A DNA stretch of 64,000 bases from JARYGU01 sp033795365 (GTDB taxonomy: Bacteria > Pseudomonadota > Alphaproteobacteria > Rhizobiales > Rhizobiaceae). The stretch covers positions 744,001-808,000 of the forward strand of contig JARYGU010000001.1 of the NCBI GenBank assembly GCA_033795365.1. Direction: 5' to 3'. Positions within the stretch are counted from its first letter, which is position 1, and each line of letters starts with the position of its first letter. The position numbers were made by a program, and so were the translations under genes. Below the pieces are notes generated by a model, which saw only the letters and a list, made by a program, of their open reading frames with translations, did no database searches and had not been told where the DNA came from. This document shows, one piece after another, positions 1 to 8,618 of the stretch.

Positions 1-39
1 AAGCAACTCATGCATGCGTTCCTGGGTAACGTCGCTCAT
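1..39 (-). CDS. N-terminal fragment of an unidentified protein
   Basis: Only the first 13 codons are inside the window (MSDVTQERMHELL). The ATG at 37-39 is preceded on the minus strand by GGAG (46-49) with six bases between, a good ribosome-binding site. It follows purS by 26 bp on the same strand, so it is probably cotranscribed with purC-purS. The residues do not match the usual start of PurQ (MKSAV...), the gene often found after purS, so I leave it unnamed. Confidence 0.5.
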   Translation of the reverse strand, partial: MSDVTQERMHELL

Positions 40-65
40 AATACGCTCCGATTTCAATTCAACCT

Positions 66-308
66 TCAGGCGAGGGAGATAGTATAATTCTCGATAACCG
101 TGTTTGCCAGAAGTTTCTCGCACATCGCCTTGAGGTCGGTTTCGGCTTTCTCCCGATCGCTCGTCGCGAGCTCGAGATCGAAGACCTTGCCCTGGCGGAC
201 CTGGCCGACACCGTCGAAGCCGAGGCTGCCGAGGGCGCCTTCGATCGCTTTTCCCTGCGGGTCGAGAACACCGTTCTTGAGCGTAACCGTCACGCGTGCC
301 TTGATCAT
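66..308 (-). CDS. purS: Phosphoribosylformylglycinamidine synthase subunit PurS
   Basis: PurS is the small structural subunit that joins PurL and PurQ in the FGAM synthase complex, step four of de novo purine synthesis. The 80-residue product has the usual length and the MIKARVTVTLKNGVLDPQGKA opening, with the GLGF-type segment LGSLGFDGV that follows in this family. It lies 63 bp downstream of purC on the same strand; a strong hairpin sits in that gap. Cytoplasmic. Identification is confident from length, sequence and neighbour. Confidence 0.95.
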   Translation of the reverse strand: MIKARVTVTLKNGVLDPQGKAIEGALGSLGFDGVGQVRQGKVFDLELATSDREKAETDLKAMCEKLLANTVIENYTISLA

Positions 309-335
309 GTCTTCCTCTTCGAAACTCGATCCTCT

Positions 336-363
336 GGGAGCACCGCCCGCAGGCGGCGCTCCC
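336..363 (-). other. Intercistronic hairpin between purC and purS
   Basis: A near-perfect inverted repeat: left arm 336-347, four-base loop 348-351, right arm 352-363, twelve positions with one A/C mismatch. It lies wholly between the purC stop (372) and the purS start (308). No run of U follows it on the minus strand, so it is not a classical terminator. It may stabilise or help process the purC-purS mRNA. Confidence 0.7.
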
Positions 364-371
364 CGATTGCT

Positions 372-1136
372 TTACTTGACCAGAACGGGACCGGTGCCGC
401 GCGGCGGCTCGTTCTCGTTGATGATGCCGAGACGGCGGGCGACTTCCTGATAGGCTTCGACCAGACCGCCCATGTCGCGGCGGAAGCGGTCCTTGTCCAT
501 CTTCTCCTGGGTGGCGATGTCCCAGAGGCGGCAGCTATCGGGCGAAATTTCGTCGGCGATGATGATGCGCATCATGTCGCCTTCATAGAGACGGCCGCAT
601 TCGATCTTGAAGTCGACGAGCTGGATGCCGACGCCGAGGAACAGGCCGGAGAGGAAGTCGTTGACGCGAATGGCAAGCGCCATGACGTCGTCGAGTTCCT
701 GGGGGCTTGCCCAGCCGAAGGCGGTGATATGCTCTTCGGAAACCAGCGGATCGTCCAGATTGTCGGCCTTGAAGTAAAATTCGATGATCGAGCGGGGAAG
801 CACCGTTCCCTCCTCGATGCCGAGGCGCTTGGAAAGCGAACCGGCCGCAACGTTGCGCACGACGACTTCGAGAGGAATGATCTCGACTTCCTTGATCAAC
901 TGCTCGCGCATGTTGAGACGTCGGATGAAATGCGTCGGAATCCCCATCTTGTTGAGCTGGGTGAAGATGTACTCGGAGATGCGGTTGTTGAGCACGCCCT
1001 TGCCATCGATGACATCATGCTTCTTCTTGTTGAAAGCGGTTGCGTCATCCTTGAAGAACTGGATCAGCGTGCCCGGCTCAGGACCCTCGTAGAGAATCTT
1101 GGCCTTGCCTTCGTAGATACGGCGGCGACGGTTCAT
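372..1136 (-). CDS. purC: SAICAR synthase PurC
   Basis: Phosphoribosylaminoimidazole-succinocarboxamide synthase joins CAIR and aspartate using ATP. The 254-residue product begins MNRRRRIYEGKAKILYEGPE, with the ATP-loop segment YEGKAKILYEG. It also carries the two SAICAR synthase signatures, around LEVVVRNVAAGSLSKRLG and LVDFKIECGRL. I chose the ATG at 1136 because the frame upstream lacks family similarity and this start gives the usual rhizobial length. First visible gene of a purine operon that continues into purS, and divergent from ATPase zeta. A weak AGAG lies upstream of the start. Confidence 0.97.
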   Translation of the reverse strand: MNRRRRIYEGKAKILYEGPEPGTLIQFFKDDATAFNKKKHDVIDGKGVLNNRISEYIFTQLNKMGIPTHFIRRLNMREQLIKEVEIIPLEVVVRNVAAGSLSKRLGIEEGTVLPRSIIEFYFKADNLDDPLVSEEHITAFGWASPQELDDVMALAIRVNDFLSGLFLGVGIQLVDFKIECGRLYEGDMMRIIIADEISPDSCRLWDIATQEKMDKDRFRRDMGGLVEAYQEVARRLGIINENEPPRGTGPVLVK

Positions 1137-1196
1137 GGATTTTGATCTCTGTTGTTGGCGCTCTTGGGAAAGCGCAGGTGTCGAAACTTTTCCGGG

Positions 1197-1225
1197 TGCA
1201 TAAACGAATTGTTGTCGTTTCACAA
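1197..1225 (-). promoter_or_regulatory. Candidate promoter of the purC operon
   Basis: On the minus strand a -35-like TTGTGA (1220-1225) and a -10-like TATGCA (1197-1202) are separated by 17 bases. They lie 61 bp upstream of the purC ATG in the 232-bp gap shared with the divergent zeta gene. Both hexamers are imperfect, so this is tentative. Confidence 0.3.
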
Positions 1226-1368
1226 TCGCGTGCACGCTCGATTCCCCGTTTTCCGCGGGCATTGCGCGAAACGGCGGCGTGATCCAAAGTTCGCATTGCA
1301 CTTTGGTTGGGCTTTTGATTTATGGACGAGGAGCCAAACGGGCAACGAGAACGACGGGAGATCGTAAT

Positions 1369-1689
1369 ATGATCAACATACAGGATCGGGAAAAAGCTTT
1401 CGAAGCGAAGTTCGCACTGGACGAGGAACTGCGCTTCAAGGCCGAAGCCCGGCGCAACAAGCTGCTCGGCCTGTGGGCGGCAGGCCTGCTCGGCAAGATG
1501 GGCGACGATGCGGAAGCTTACGCCAAGGAGGTCGTTGCGGCCGACTTCGAGGAAGCGGGCTCCGAGGATGTCGTGCGCAAGCTGCGCGCCGACTTCGATG
1601 CCGCAGGCGTTGCGAAGACGGACGAGGAAATCCGTGTGCAGATGATCGAGCTTCTGGCCGTCGCAATCGCGCAGATCCAAGGCGACTGA
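1369..1689 (+). CDS. F1F0-ATPase inhibitor subunit zeta (DUF1476)
   Basis: Matches the alphaproteobacterial DUF1476 family, whose Paracoccus member is the zeta subunit that binds F1-ATPase and blocks ATP hydrolysis. The 106 residues begin MINIQDREKAFEAKFALDEELRF (written here in part), the usual opening, with a helical body and the family's ending region. The ATG at 1369 has GGGAG eight bases upstream; the frame extends further but without similarity. Monocistronic by context: divergent from purC and followed by a terminator hairpin at 1716-1743. Confidence 0.9.
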   Translation: MINIQDREKAFEAKFALDEELRFKAEARRNKLLGLWAAGLLGKMGDDAEAYAKEVVAADFEEAGSEDVVRKLRADFDAAGVAKTDEEIRVQMIELLAVAIAQIQGD

Positions 1690-1715
1690 GGGGAACCTCA
1701 AATCAGCGGATTACT

Positions 1716-1743
1716 GGCCGTCCGGTTCGCCTGGCGGCCTTTT
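1716..1743 (+). terminator. Rho-independent terminator after ATPase zeta
   Basis: Stem GGCCGTCCGG / CCTGGCGGCC (1716-1725 and 1730-1739) with a TTCG loop and one internal mismatch, followed by TTTT (1740-1743). It starts 26 bp after the zeta stop codon and touches the end of the convergent GGDEF/EAL gene. Confidence 0.7.
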
Positions 1744-4313
1744 CATTGCCGCTTGCCTTTCGGCGCGCGGTGGGCCCCCGCGACAATCCGGTTTCGCCAG
1801 CTTGCCGTCTTGATGAAGTCGGCGATCTCCGCTGCGGGCTTGGGACGGGCGAGCGCGTAGCCCTGCAGGACATCGCATTCCAGGTCGCGCAGGATCAAGG
1901 CATGCTTCGCCGTTTCCACCCCTTCGGCGACGACTTCGATATCGAGCGAGTGGCCGATTTCTATGATCGTACCGACGAGCTTGCGCTGTCCGGGCGATTG
2001 CAGGATGGGCTTTATCAGTTGCCGGTCGATCTTGAGCCTTTTCGGGCTGAGCTTCATAAGACTGATGATCGAGGCGTGACCGGTGCCGAAGTCGTCGACT
2101 TCCAGTTCGATTCCGAGATTGCGTATCGCTTCCAGATTGTTCGTCACCACGCTGTCGTAATCGTCGAGAAAGATCGATTCCAGCAGCTCGAAGGACAGCG
2201 TGCCGGGCGGGATCTCCAGGCCCGCCAGCGAACGTCCGAGATCCGGATCATGCAGCCTGCGTGACGAGACATTGGCGGAGATTTTCGGAACGGCCACTCC
2301 GGATCGCCGCCAGACGGAGAAATCGGCAAGCGCAGCCTCCAGTACCAGGCGGTCGATGGTCGCGACCATGTTCACGTCTTCCGCCGCCTTGAGGAACGCA
2401 TCAGGCGTCAGAACGCCGCGGGTCGGATGATTCCAGCGCGCCAGGGTTTCGACACCCACCACATCCAGCGTTCGCGCATCGAACTGGAGCTGGTAGAAGG
2501 GGACGAAGCGGCGCTGTTCTATCCCGGTCAGGATTTCATCGGCGATCTGCTTAACAGCGGTAACTCGCGCATGAATCTCCTTCGAGAAGAATTCATGCCT
2601 GTTCCTGCCCTTGTCCTTGGCCTGGTAAAGTGCGAGGTCGGCCTTGACCAGCAGTTGCTTTACGTCGATCTGGCGGCCGTTCTCGATCGCGATGCCGATG
2701 CTGGCGCCGAAACGGCATATCTTTCCTTCGAAGAAAATCGGTTGGCGCATGACGTCCACGATCTTCTCGGCAAGTTCCGCGAGGTTTCGCGTGCGTGCCG
2801 ACGGAATCAAAAAGACGAACTCGTCCCCGCCGATGCGCGCCACGAAGTCGCCCGGCTCGGCAAACCGCCTCAACACGTCTGCCGCATGAACCAGCAACTG
2901 GTCGCCGGCGAGGTGCCCGAACGTGTCGTTGATTTCCTTGAAACGATCGAGATCGATATGCAGGACGGCAATGCTCATGTCGGTGCGGCCGGACCTGACC
3001 GCAAGGTCTTCAAGCTGGCTATCGAGGAGCCGGCGGTTCGCCAATCCGGTAAGATGATCGTGATGGGCGATGTATTCTATCCGCTCCTTGGCCGCTTCGA
3101 GTTCCTCGTTCCTGGCTTCCGTCAGTTCCTTCGAGCGTTTCAGCTCATCCTGGAGGTAAACGTCCTCCGTGACGTCCCAATTGGCGCCGACCACCCGGGG
3201 CGTGCCGTTGGCATCGGTATAGGGTACTGCGCGAGCCCGGATGTGGCGTATTTCGCCGTCGTTGCGGATGATGCGGAAGGCGTAGCTGAAGGGCTTTTGC
3301 GCCAAAAGTGCCTTTTCGAAGATGGCAACGACTTCGCTGCGGTCATCTGGATGAACACTGTCCGGCCAACTGTCGGGAGCAGCCGTCCTGCCGTAGATCT
3401 GCACCATTCTTTCGTCCCATTGCAATTCGCCTGTTTGCAGATTGGCTTCGAAGACGCCGATGCGGGTAATGTCGAGCGCGAGCTCCAGGCGGCGGGAAAG
3501 CTGCGCCAGCAGTTCCTCGGCCTCCTTGCGTTCCGTGATGTCCGTATCGGTGCCCGCGACATGCGCGGGCTTGCCGTTCGCGCTGTATTCGACGACGGCG
3601 CCCCTGCTCTCGATCCATATCCAGCGACCGTCCCGATGACGTTCGCGATAGGAGAAGATGCTGAAGGGGGCTTCTCCGGATTCCTGCTTTCGGATCTCCT
3701 CAAGCACATGCGCGCGATCGTCGGGATGAACGGTCATGATCCAGGTTTCGAGCGAAGCGTCAACGACTTCGTCCGCCTCGATGCCCCGCATCGTCCTCCA
3801 CTGCCGGGAATAGTAAAGCCGCCCGCGCGCGTAATCGTGGTCCCACACGCCCTGGCCGGCGCTTTTCAGGGCGTGGTTCCACCGGTTTTCGCGCTCCACC
3901 AGCTCCAGCATATGTTGCTTGCGCTCGTCTATGTCGATGGCCTGGATGAGAAAGGCAGGGGCGGCGGGATCCGACACCGGGGCAATCGAGAAAAGCGCCC
4001 AGAAAGCGCTGTCGTCCGACCGGCGAAGCCGCACCTCCCAGGATGCCTCTTCCGGATTGCCGCGCTCGGCCGCATTCAGCGCATAGGACAGGATCTCCCT
4101 GTCCTTCTCCGAGAAGATCAGTTCCAGATCGGGAAGTTCCTGCCAGCGCTGGACGCCGAAGGGGCGCAGGAAAGCCTTGTTGGCATCGATGAATTGCCGT
4201 TTGGTATCGACAAGCGCAACGCCGATCGCGGATTTGTCGAAGAGCGCGCCGAACAACGAAGACGCATTTGCCGGAATATCTTGCCGAAACTTCAAACTCG
4301 ACAAATCAGCCAT
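1743..4313 (-). CDS. PAS-PAS-PAS-GGDEF-EAL cyclic-di-GMP signalling protein
   Basis: 856 residues, no membrane segment. Three PAS folds (about 20-130, 145-262, 275-390) are followed by GGDEF (about 415-580) and EAL (about 590-840). The cyclase motif is intact (GGDEF at 495-499). The inhibitory I-site position before it reads EPGD instead of RxxD, so product inhibition by that site is probably lost. The phosphodiesterase motif reads ETL (622-624) in place of EAL but keeps the catalytic Glu; DDFGTG, LKID and VAEGVETA are also present. The protein could therefore both make and degrade c-di-GMP under PAS control. Monocistronic by context, converging on the zeta gene. Confidence 0.93.
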   Translation of the reverse strand: MADLSSLKFRQDIPANASSLFGALFDKSAIGVALVDTKRQFIDANKAFLRPFGVQRWQELPDLELIFSEKDREILSYALNAAERGNPEEASWEVRLRRSDDSAFWALFSIAPVSDPAAPAFLIQAIDIDERKQHMLELVERENRWNHALKSAGQGVWDHDYARGRLYYSRQWRTMRGIEADEVVDASLETWIMTVHPDDRAHVLEEIRKQESGEAPFSIFSYRERHRDGRWIWIESRGAVVEYSANGKPAHVAGTDTDITERKEAEELLAQLSRRLELALDITRIGVFEANLQTGELQWDERMVQIYGRTAAPDSWPDSVHPDDRSEVVAIFEKALLAQKPFSYAFRIIRNDGEIRHIRARAVPYTDANGTPRVVGANWDVTEDVYLQDELKRSKELTEARNEELEAAKERIEYIAHHDHLTGLANRRLLDSQLEDLAVRSGRTDMSIAVLHIDLDRFKEINDTFGHLAGDQLLVHAADVLRRFAEPGDFVARIGGDEFVFLIPSARTRNLAELAEKIVDVMRQPIFFEGKICRFGASIGIAIENGRQIDVKQLLVKADLALYQAKDKGRNRHEFFSKEIHARVTAVKQIADEILTGIEQRRFVPFYQLQFDARTLDVVGVETLARWNHPTRGVLTPDAFLKAAEDVNMVATIDRLVLEAALADFSVWRRSGVAVPKISANVSSRRLHDPDLGRSLAGLEIPPGTLSFELLESIFLDDYDSVVTNNLEAIRNLGIELEVDDFGTGHASIISLMKLSPKRLKIDRQLIKPILQSPGQRKLVGTIIEIGHSLDIEVVAEGVETAKHALILRDLECDVLQGYALARPKPAAEIADFIKTASWRNRIVAGAHRAPKGKRQ

Positions 4314-4400
4314 GTAGACCAGCGCCCGGTGAAAGGAGTTCGGATCGTCTGGCCGGCGATTATATAAAATTCCGCTTAATAAGCTATACGCTTTAATTTT

Positions 4401-4955
4401 TCAGGTTTTAAGCCTGCTCAGGAACTGAGCGAAGACCATCGTACCCTCCGGCCACGGGCCATGACCGGACTCGGCGTTTATATGTCCCGACTCTCCCGCA
4501 TCCACCAGAAACGCCCCCCAGGCGTTGGCGATGTCGTCGGCGTGTTCGTAGCTGCCGAAAGGATCGTTGCGGCTCGCCACCATCAGCGAAGGAAACGGCA
4601 GGGGGTCGCGCGGATAGGGCCCGAACGTCATGAGGTGCTTCGGGCGGATCGAGGGATTGGCGACGTCGGGAGGGGCGACGAGGAATGCGCCCGCTATCTT
4701 CCGTCCGATATGGGGCAGGGCATGGACCATCGTCGCGACGCCCAGGGAGTGAGCGACGATGACGATCGGCTTGGTCGCCGCCTCGGCCTCCTCGATCATC
4801 CTCTTGACCCAGTCCTCGCGCACCGGCTTCGACCATTCGGCCTGCTCCACCCGGCGGGCGGTGGAAAGCTTTGCCTGCCAACGGCTCTGCCAGTGGTCGG
4901 GCCCGGAATTCGTATAGCCGGGAACGATGAGGATTTCTGCTTCGGACACTTTCAT
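4401..4955 (-). CDS. RBBP9/YdeN-type serine hydrolase
   Basis: Small alpha/beta hydrolase of the Ser_hydrolase (RBBP9/YdeN) family, 184 residues, the usual size. The fold starts ILIVPGYTNSGPDHWQ. The triad can be read as Ser70 in AHSLG, Asp131 in RNDPFG and His158 in GHINAESGHGPWPEG, all typical of the family. Substrate is unknown. The start is the first ATG with similarity. Divergent from the DUF2189 gene and 87 bp upstream of the GGDEF/EAL gene on the same strand, so the two may be cotranscribed. Confidence 0.88.
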   Translation of the reverse strand: MKVSEAEILIVPGYTNSGPDHWQSRWQAKLSTARRVEQAEWSKPVREDWVKRMIEEAEAATKPIVIVAHSLGVATMVHALPHIGRKIAGAFLVAPPDVANPSIRPKHLMTFGPYPRDPLPFPSLMVASRNDPFGSYEHADDIANAWGAFLVDAGESGHINAESGHGPWPEGTMVFAQFLSRLKT

Positions 4956-5123
4956 GATGGCCGCGATGTGCGTTCACAAGGTCCTGAAGTCAAGAGGGGA
5001 CGACATTTTCCAGCCCCGATGGTATCATCGCGCGAGATGCCAGTCACGGCTTGCCGTGGTGGCGATGCGTTCGCCTCCGGGGTGTGACGGCCGTGACGGT
5101 TCCAGCCGACAGGAGGAATGGTC

Positions 5124-5927
5124 ATGACCACGTTTCATGTGATGGCAGGGGCAGGCGAGGCAGCGGAGCTGCCCGTCATACGAAAGATCACGACCGCCGA
5201 CGTCTGGCAGGCCTTGCGGCTGGGATTCGAAGATTTTCGCGCAAAACCGTCTCACTACGTTTTTCTCACTCTGATCTATCCTCTTTCCGGGATCGTCCTC
5301 ATCACCTGGAGTTCCGGGGCGAATATGCTGCCGTTGATCTTCCCGCTGCTCGGCGGCTTTGCGCTGCTCGGGCCGTTCTTCGCTCTCGGACTTTACGAAG
5401 TCAGCCGCCGGCGTGAGCTCGGGATGGACGCATCGTGGAGACATGCGCTCGATGTCCGACATTCGCCGGCTCTGCCGTCGATCCTCGTCGCCGGCTTCAT
5501 GCTGCTGGTCATGTTCGTTGCATGGATGGGGACGGCGCAGGGGCTCTATACGAGCCTCTTCGGGGAAGAGCCGCCGCCCGCGCTCGGGCCGTTCCTAGCC
5601 TCGATATTTAGTACGGATGCCGGGTGGATGCTGATCGTTATCGGCAACGTGATCGGCTTCTGCTTTGCGGTTGGGGTGCTGGCGACCAGCGTCGTGACTT
5701 TTCCGCTGCTGCTGGATAGGGATGTCGGCGCCGTTTCCGCCATCAAAACCTCCATTCGTGCGACGATAGTAAACCCTGTGCCGGTCGCGCTATGGGGGCT
5801 GATCGTCGCCGCCGGGCTGGCGATCGGCATGCTGCCGGTCCTTGCAGGGCTGGCGGTCACCATGCCGATCCTCGGCCACGCCACATGGCATCTCTACCGG
5901 AAACTGGTGGTAGACGGAAACGCTTGA
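5124..5927 (+). CDS. DUF2189 integral membrane protein
   Basis: 267 residues with six or so hydrophobic segments (for example FLTLIYPLSGIVLITW, LPLIFPLLGGFALLGPFFAL, ILVAGFMLLVMFVAW, MLIVIGNVIGFCFAVGVLA). The opening IRKITTADVWQALRLGFEDF is typical of DUF2189, a proteobacterial inner-membrane family of unknown function. I chose the second ATG (5124) because AGGAGG at 5111-5116 is seven bases from it but only one base from the ATG at 5118. Divergent from the serine hydrolase and convergent with purB. Confidence 0.85.
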   Translation: MTTFHVMAGAGEAAELPVIRKITTADVWQALRLGFEDFRAKPSHYVFLTLIYPLSGIVLITWSSGANMLPLIFPLLGGFALLGPFFALGLYEVSRRRELGMDASWRHALDVRHSPALPSILVAGFMLLVMFVAWMGTAQGLYTSLFGEEPPPALGPFLASIFSTDAGWMLIVIGNVIGFCFAVGVLATSVVTFPLLLDRDVGAVSAIKTSIRATIVNPVPVALWGLIVAAGLAIGMLPVLAGLAVTMPILGHATWHLYRKLVVDGNA

Positions 5928-5982
5928 ATCACGTTCGCGGATCAGTGCAGGCCGATCGTCGGGGCGGGCCGTACCGTTCCGA

Positions 5983-7290
5983 TCAGGCAGAACCGAAGAC
6001 CCGCTTGAAGATCGTGTCGACGTGCTTGGTGTGATAGCCGAGGTCGAACTTCTCGCGGATGTCCTCTTCCGAGAGCGCCGCGCGCACTTCCGCATCGGCG
6101 AGCAGTTCCTCGAGAAAGTCCTTGCCTTGCTCCCAGACCTTCATGGCATTGCGCTGGACGAGGCGATAGCTGTCCTCGCGGGAAACACCGGCCTGGGTCA
6201 GTGCCAGGAGTACGCGCTGCGAGTGAACAAGTCCGCGGAACTTGTTGAGATTGTTCAACATGTTCTCCGGATAGACGAGGAGCTTATCGATAACACCGGT
6301 CAGGCGGGCAAGGGCGAAATCGAGGGTGACCGTGGCATCCGGGCCGATCATGCGTTCGACGGAGGAATGGGAGATGTCGCGCTCATGCCAGAGCGCCACG
6401 TTTTCCATCGCCGGCACCGCGAAGGCGCGGACCATGCGGGCGAGCCCGGTCAGGTTTTCCGTCAGCACGGGGTTGCGCTTGTGCGGCATCGCCGAGGAGC
6501 CCTTCTGACCCGGCGAGAAATATTCCTCCGCTTCCAGAACCTCGGTGCGCTGCAGATGGCGGATTTCGGTCGCAAGCCGCTCGATCGACGAAGCGACGAC
6601 GCCGAGGGTTGCGAAATACATGGCATGGCGGTCGCGGGGAATGACCTGCGTGGAGACCGGTTCCGGCTTCAGGCCCATAGCCTTGGCGACGTGCTCCTCG
6701 ACGCGCGGATCGATGTTGGCGAAGGTGCCGACGGCCCCGGAGATCGCGCAGGTGGCGATTTCCTCGCGCGCCGCGACGAGGCGCCGGCGGCAGCGTTCGA
6801 ACTCCGCATAGGCAAGGGCGAGCTTGATCCCGAAGGTGACCGGCTCGGCATGGATGCCGTGGGAGCGGCCGATCGTGACGGTGTCCTTGTGCTCGAAAGC
6901 ACGGCGTTTCAACGCTTCCAGCAGCTTGTCCATGTCGGCAAGCAGGATGTCCGTCGCGCGCACGAGCTGCACGTTGAAGCAGGTGTCGAGAACGTCCGAG
7001 GAGGTCATGCCTTGATGCACGAAGCGCGCATCCGGCCCGACGATCTCGGCCAGGTGGGTCAGGAAGGCGATGACGTCGTGCTTGGTGACCGCTTCGATCT
7101 CGTCGATGCGGGCGACGTCGAATGTCGCCTTGCCGCCTTTCTCCCAGATGGTCTTTGCGGCTTCCTTCGGAATGACGCCGAGCTCTGCCAGCGCATCGCA
7201 GGCATGCGCCTCGATCTCGAACCAGATTCGGAACTTGGTTTCGGGCGACCAGATGGCGACCATGTCCGGGCGGGAATAGCGGGGGATCAT
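5983..7290 (-). CDS. purB: Adenylosuccinate lyase PurB
   Basis: Removes fumarate from SAICAR and from adenylosuccinate, two steps of purine synthesis. 435 residues, beginning MIPRYSRPDMVAIWSPETKF. The fumarase/aspartase superfamily signature SSAMPHKRNP lies at 265-274, the catalytic-loop His residues in GRSHGIHAEP at 141-150 and MTSSDVLDTC near 95-104. The ATG at 7290 was chosen over an upstream one because all family members start here. Last gene of a minus-strand run beginning with the binding protein; 63 bp after the four-helix membrane protein. Confidence 0.97.
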   Translation of the reverse strand: MIPRYSRPDMVAIWSPETKFRIWFEIEAHACDALAELGVIPKEAAKTIWEKGGKATFDVARIDEIEAVTKHDVIAFLTHLAEIVGPDARFVHQGMTSSDVLDTCFNVQLVRATDILLADMDKLLEALKRRAFEHKDTVTIGRSHGIHAEPVTFGIKLALAYAEFERCRRRLVAAREEIATCAISGAVGTFANIDPRVEEHVAKAMGLKPEPVSTQVIPRDRHAMYFATLGVVASSIERLATEIRHLQRTEVLEAEEYFSPGQKGSSAMPHKRNPVLTENLTGLARMVRAFAVPAMENVALWHERDISHSSVERMIGPDATVTLDFALARLTGVIDKLLVYPENMLNNLNKFRGLVHSQRVLLALTQAGVSREDSYRLVQRNAMKVWEQGKDFLEELLADAEVRAALSEEDIREKFDLGYHTKHVDTIFKRVFGSA

Positions 7291-7353
7291 CGGCTCTCGG
7301 CTTTCTCTCGGAAAAAAGGATTGGCGCCCCTGTAGCAAAGAAGGGCCGCAAGC

Positions 7354-7887
7354 TCAACGCATGGCTTTCGCAAGCCACAGGCTGGCTGCGGCAAGGACCG
7401 GCAGGCCCGCAGGCATAAAGAGCCGAAGTCCCATGACGGAGAACTGATAGACAGCGGAGATCGAGGTGAAGACGAACTGATAGGCCCAGATGCGCGTGGG
7501 GAAGGGGTGATGCCATTGCGCGTAGAACAGGCGGTAATCCATGGCGAAGAGAAAGGCCGTCATCGCGATCGTGCCGAGCGCCAGGAAGGCGAAGGCGGCG
7601 GCGAAACGCGTTTCGGTCCTGTTCCGGCGAAAGAGCGCAAGCGTGGTCATGACGAACGGCCAGGCAAAGGCGCCGCCGGCAAAGAAGAGAGCGGCGAGCG
7701 CCGGCAGGTTCTCTGTTTCCAGCCGGTTACGCAAATAGAGCGAAACCAGCGCGCAGGCCATCATCAGTGCGCCCCAGGAGAGCGCGCCGAGAAAGAGGAA
7801 GCGAAACGAAAGAAGGCTGCGTGCCGTCTGGAACGGGCTTTGGCGGCTGGAAACCGGCTCGGACGGACTTCGAACCGGACTGCCCAT
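7354..7887 (-). CDS. Four-helix inner-membrane protein, unknown function
   Basis: 177 residues with four predicted membrane helices (FLFLGALSWGALMMACALVS, LAALFFAGGAFAWPFVMTTL, AAAFAFLALGTIAMTAFLFA, and a C-terminal LFMPAGLPVLAAASLWLA). I recognise no named domain. An upstream TTG is possible, but the ATG at 7887 follows the stop codon of the DUF2259 gene by two bases (TGA-CG-ATG), which suggests translational coupling. Sits between the DUF2259 gene and purB in one minus-strand run. Confidence 0.7.
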   Translation of the reverse strand: MGSPVRSPSEPVSSRQSPFQTARSLLSFRFLFLGALSWGALMMACALVSLYLRNRLETENLPALAALFFAGGAFAWPFVMTTLALFRRNRTETRFAAAFAFLALGTIAMTAFLFAMDYRLFYAQWHHPFPTRIWAYQFVFTSISAVYQFSVMGLRLFMPAGLPVLAAASLWLAKAMR

Positions 7888-7889
7888 CG

Positions 7890-8618
7890 TCAAGGCCTGA
7901 CCGGTACGGCGAGCCAGCGGCCGTCATTGCCTTCGAAACCGAAGCTTCGAACGAGCACCAGGGCGATGTGGATTGGCTCCCCCTCGCGCGGGTGGAATGT
8001 GATGGCGCCGGAAATCTGATAGCTCACGGGACATCTGCGGCTTTCGGGAATGCGCGTGTCTTCGTAGACGACCTTGTCCGCGGGCTCGCCGTCGATTTCG
8101 GCAAGGCGCAGGCGAAAGCCCTTGCCTTCGGGCACGATGTCCTTGCAGGCGGGCGTGACGGAGAGAGGCGTTTCCTCGAGGACAAGGGTGAAGGGACCGC
8201 CGGGCTGCGGCTCGACTGTGTGCTGGTGATACCGGATCCTGGTCCTGTCGGCGACTTCGCCAGCGGGATTGAAGGCCGCGAGCAGGCCGGGATTGCGATC
8301 AAGGCCGTATCGCTCGATGAGAGTACCGGCGCGGCTGCGGCTCTCGGCACGCGCGCGGGCGAGATCCGCATCTTCGCTGTCGATGCGAACCCGGACCGGG
8401 GTTTGCGGCAGAAAGCCGTCGTTCTCGATGTCGACGAAGAAGATGTTGGAATAGGGGAAGCCGGAACCGTCCTGGATGCCGTACTCCTCGAAGGCGAAGA
8501 CCTTTCCGTCATCGGAAAAGCCGATCGGCTGGAATGCCGCGAAGTCGCCAGCAGCCGCGCAGAGCGCCGAAAGGAGGAACGTGCAGGCTGCAGCAGCAGC
8601 CTTCCCCCAGCGTCTCAC
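7890..8618 (-). CDS. DUF2259 secreted protein
   Basis: 242 residues with a clear signal peptide (MRRWGKAAAAACTFLLSALC, likely cleaved after AAA near residue 23). The mature part FAAFQPIGFSDDGKVFAFEE is characteristic of the DUF2259 family of predicted secreted proteins, function unknown. The ATG overlaps the rpe stop by four bases (ATGA), and its own stop is two bases before the next ATG, so it is firmly in the rpe operon. Expected in the periplasm. Confidence 0.85.
   Translation of the reverse strand: MRRWGKAAAAACTFLLSALCAAAGDFAAFQPIGFSDDGKVFAFEEYGIQDGSGFPYSNIFFVDIENDGFLPQTPVRVRIDSEDADLARARAESRSRAGTLIERYGLDRNPGLLAAFNPAGEVADRTRIRYHQHTVEPQPGGPFTLVLEETPLSVTPACKDIVPEGKGFRLRLAEIDGEPADKVVYEDTRIPESRRCPVSYQISGAITFHPREGEPIHIALVLVRSFGFEGNDGRWLAVPVRP

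Noticed and set aside
2427..4367. 646-codon open frame antisense to the GGDEF-EAL gene
   Set aside because: Shadow frame; the opposite strand encodes complete PAS, GGDEF and EAL domains.
5045..5058. CACGGC-TT-GCCGTG dyad before the DUF2189 gene
   Set aside because: Short, GC-rich and in a region with several chance GC repeats; not enough to call an operator.
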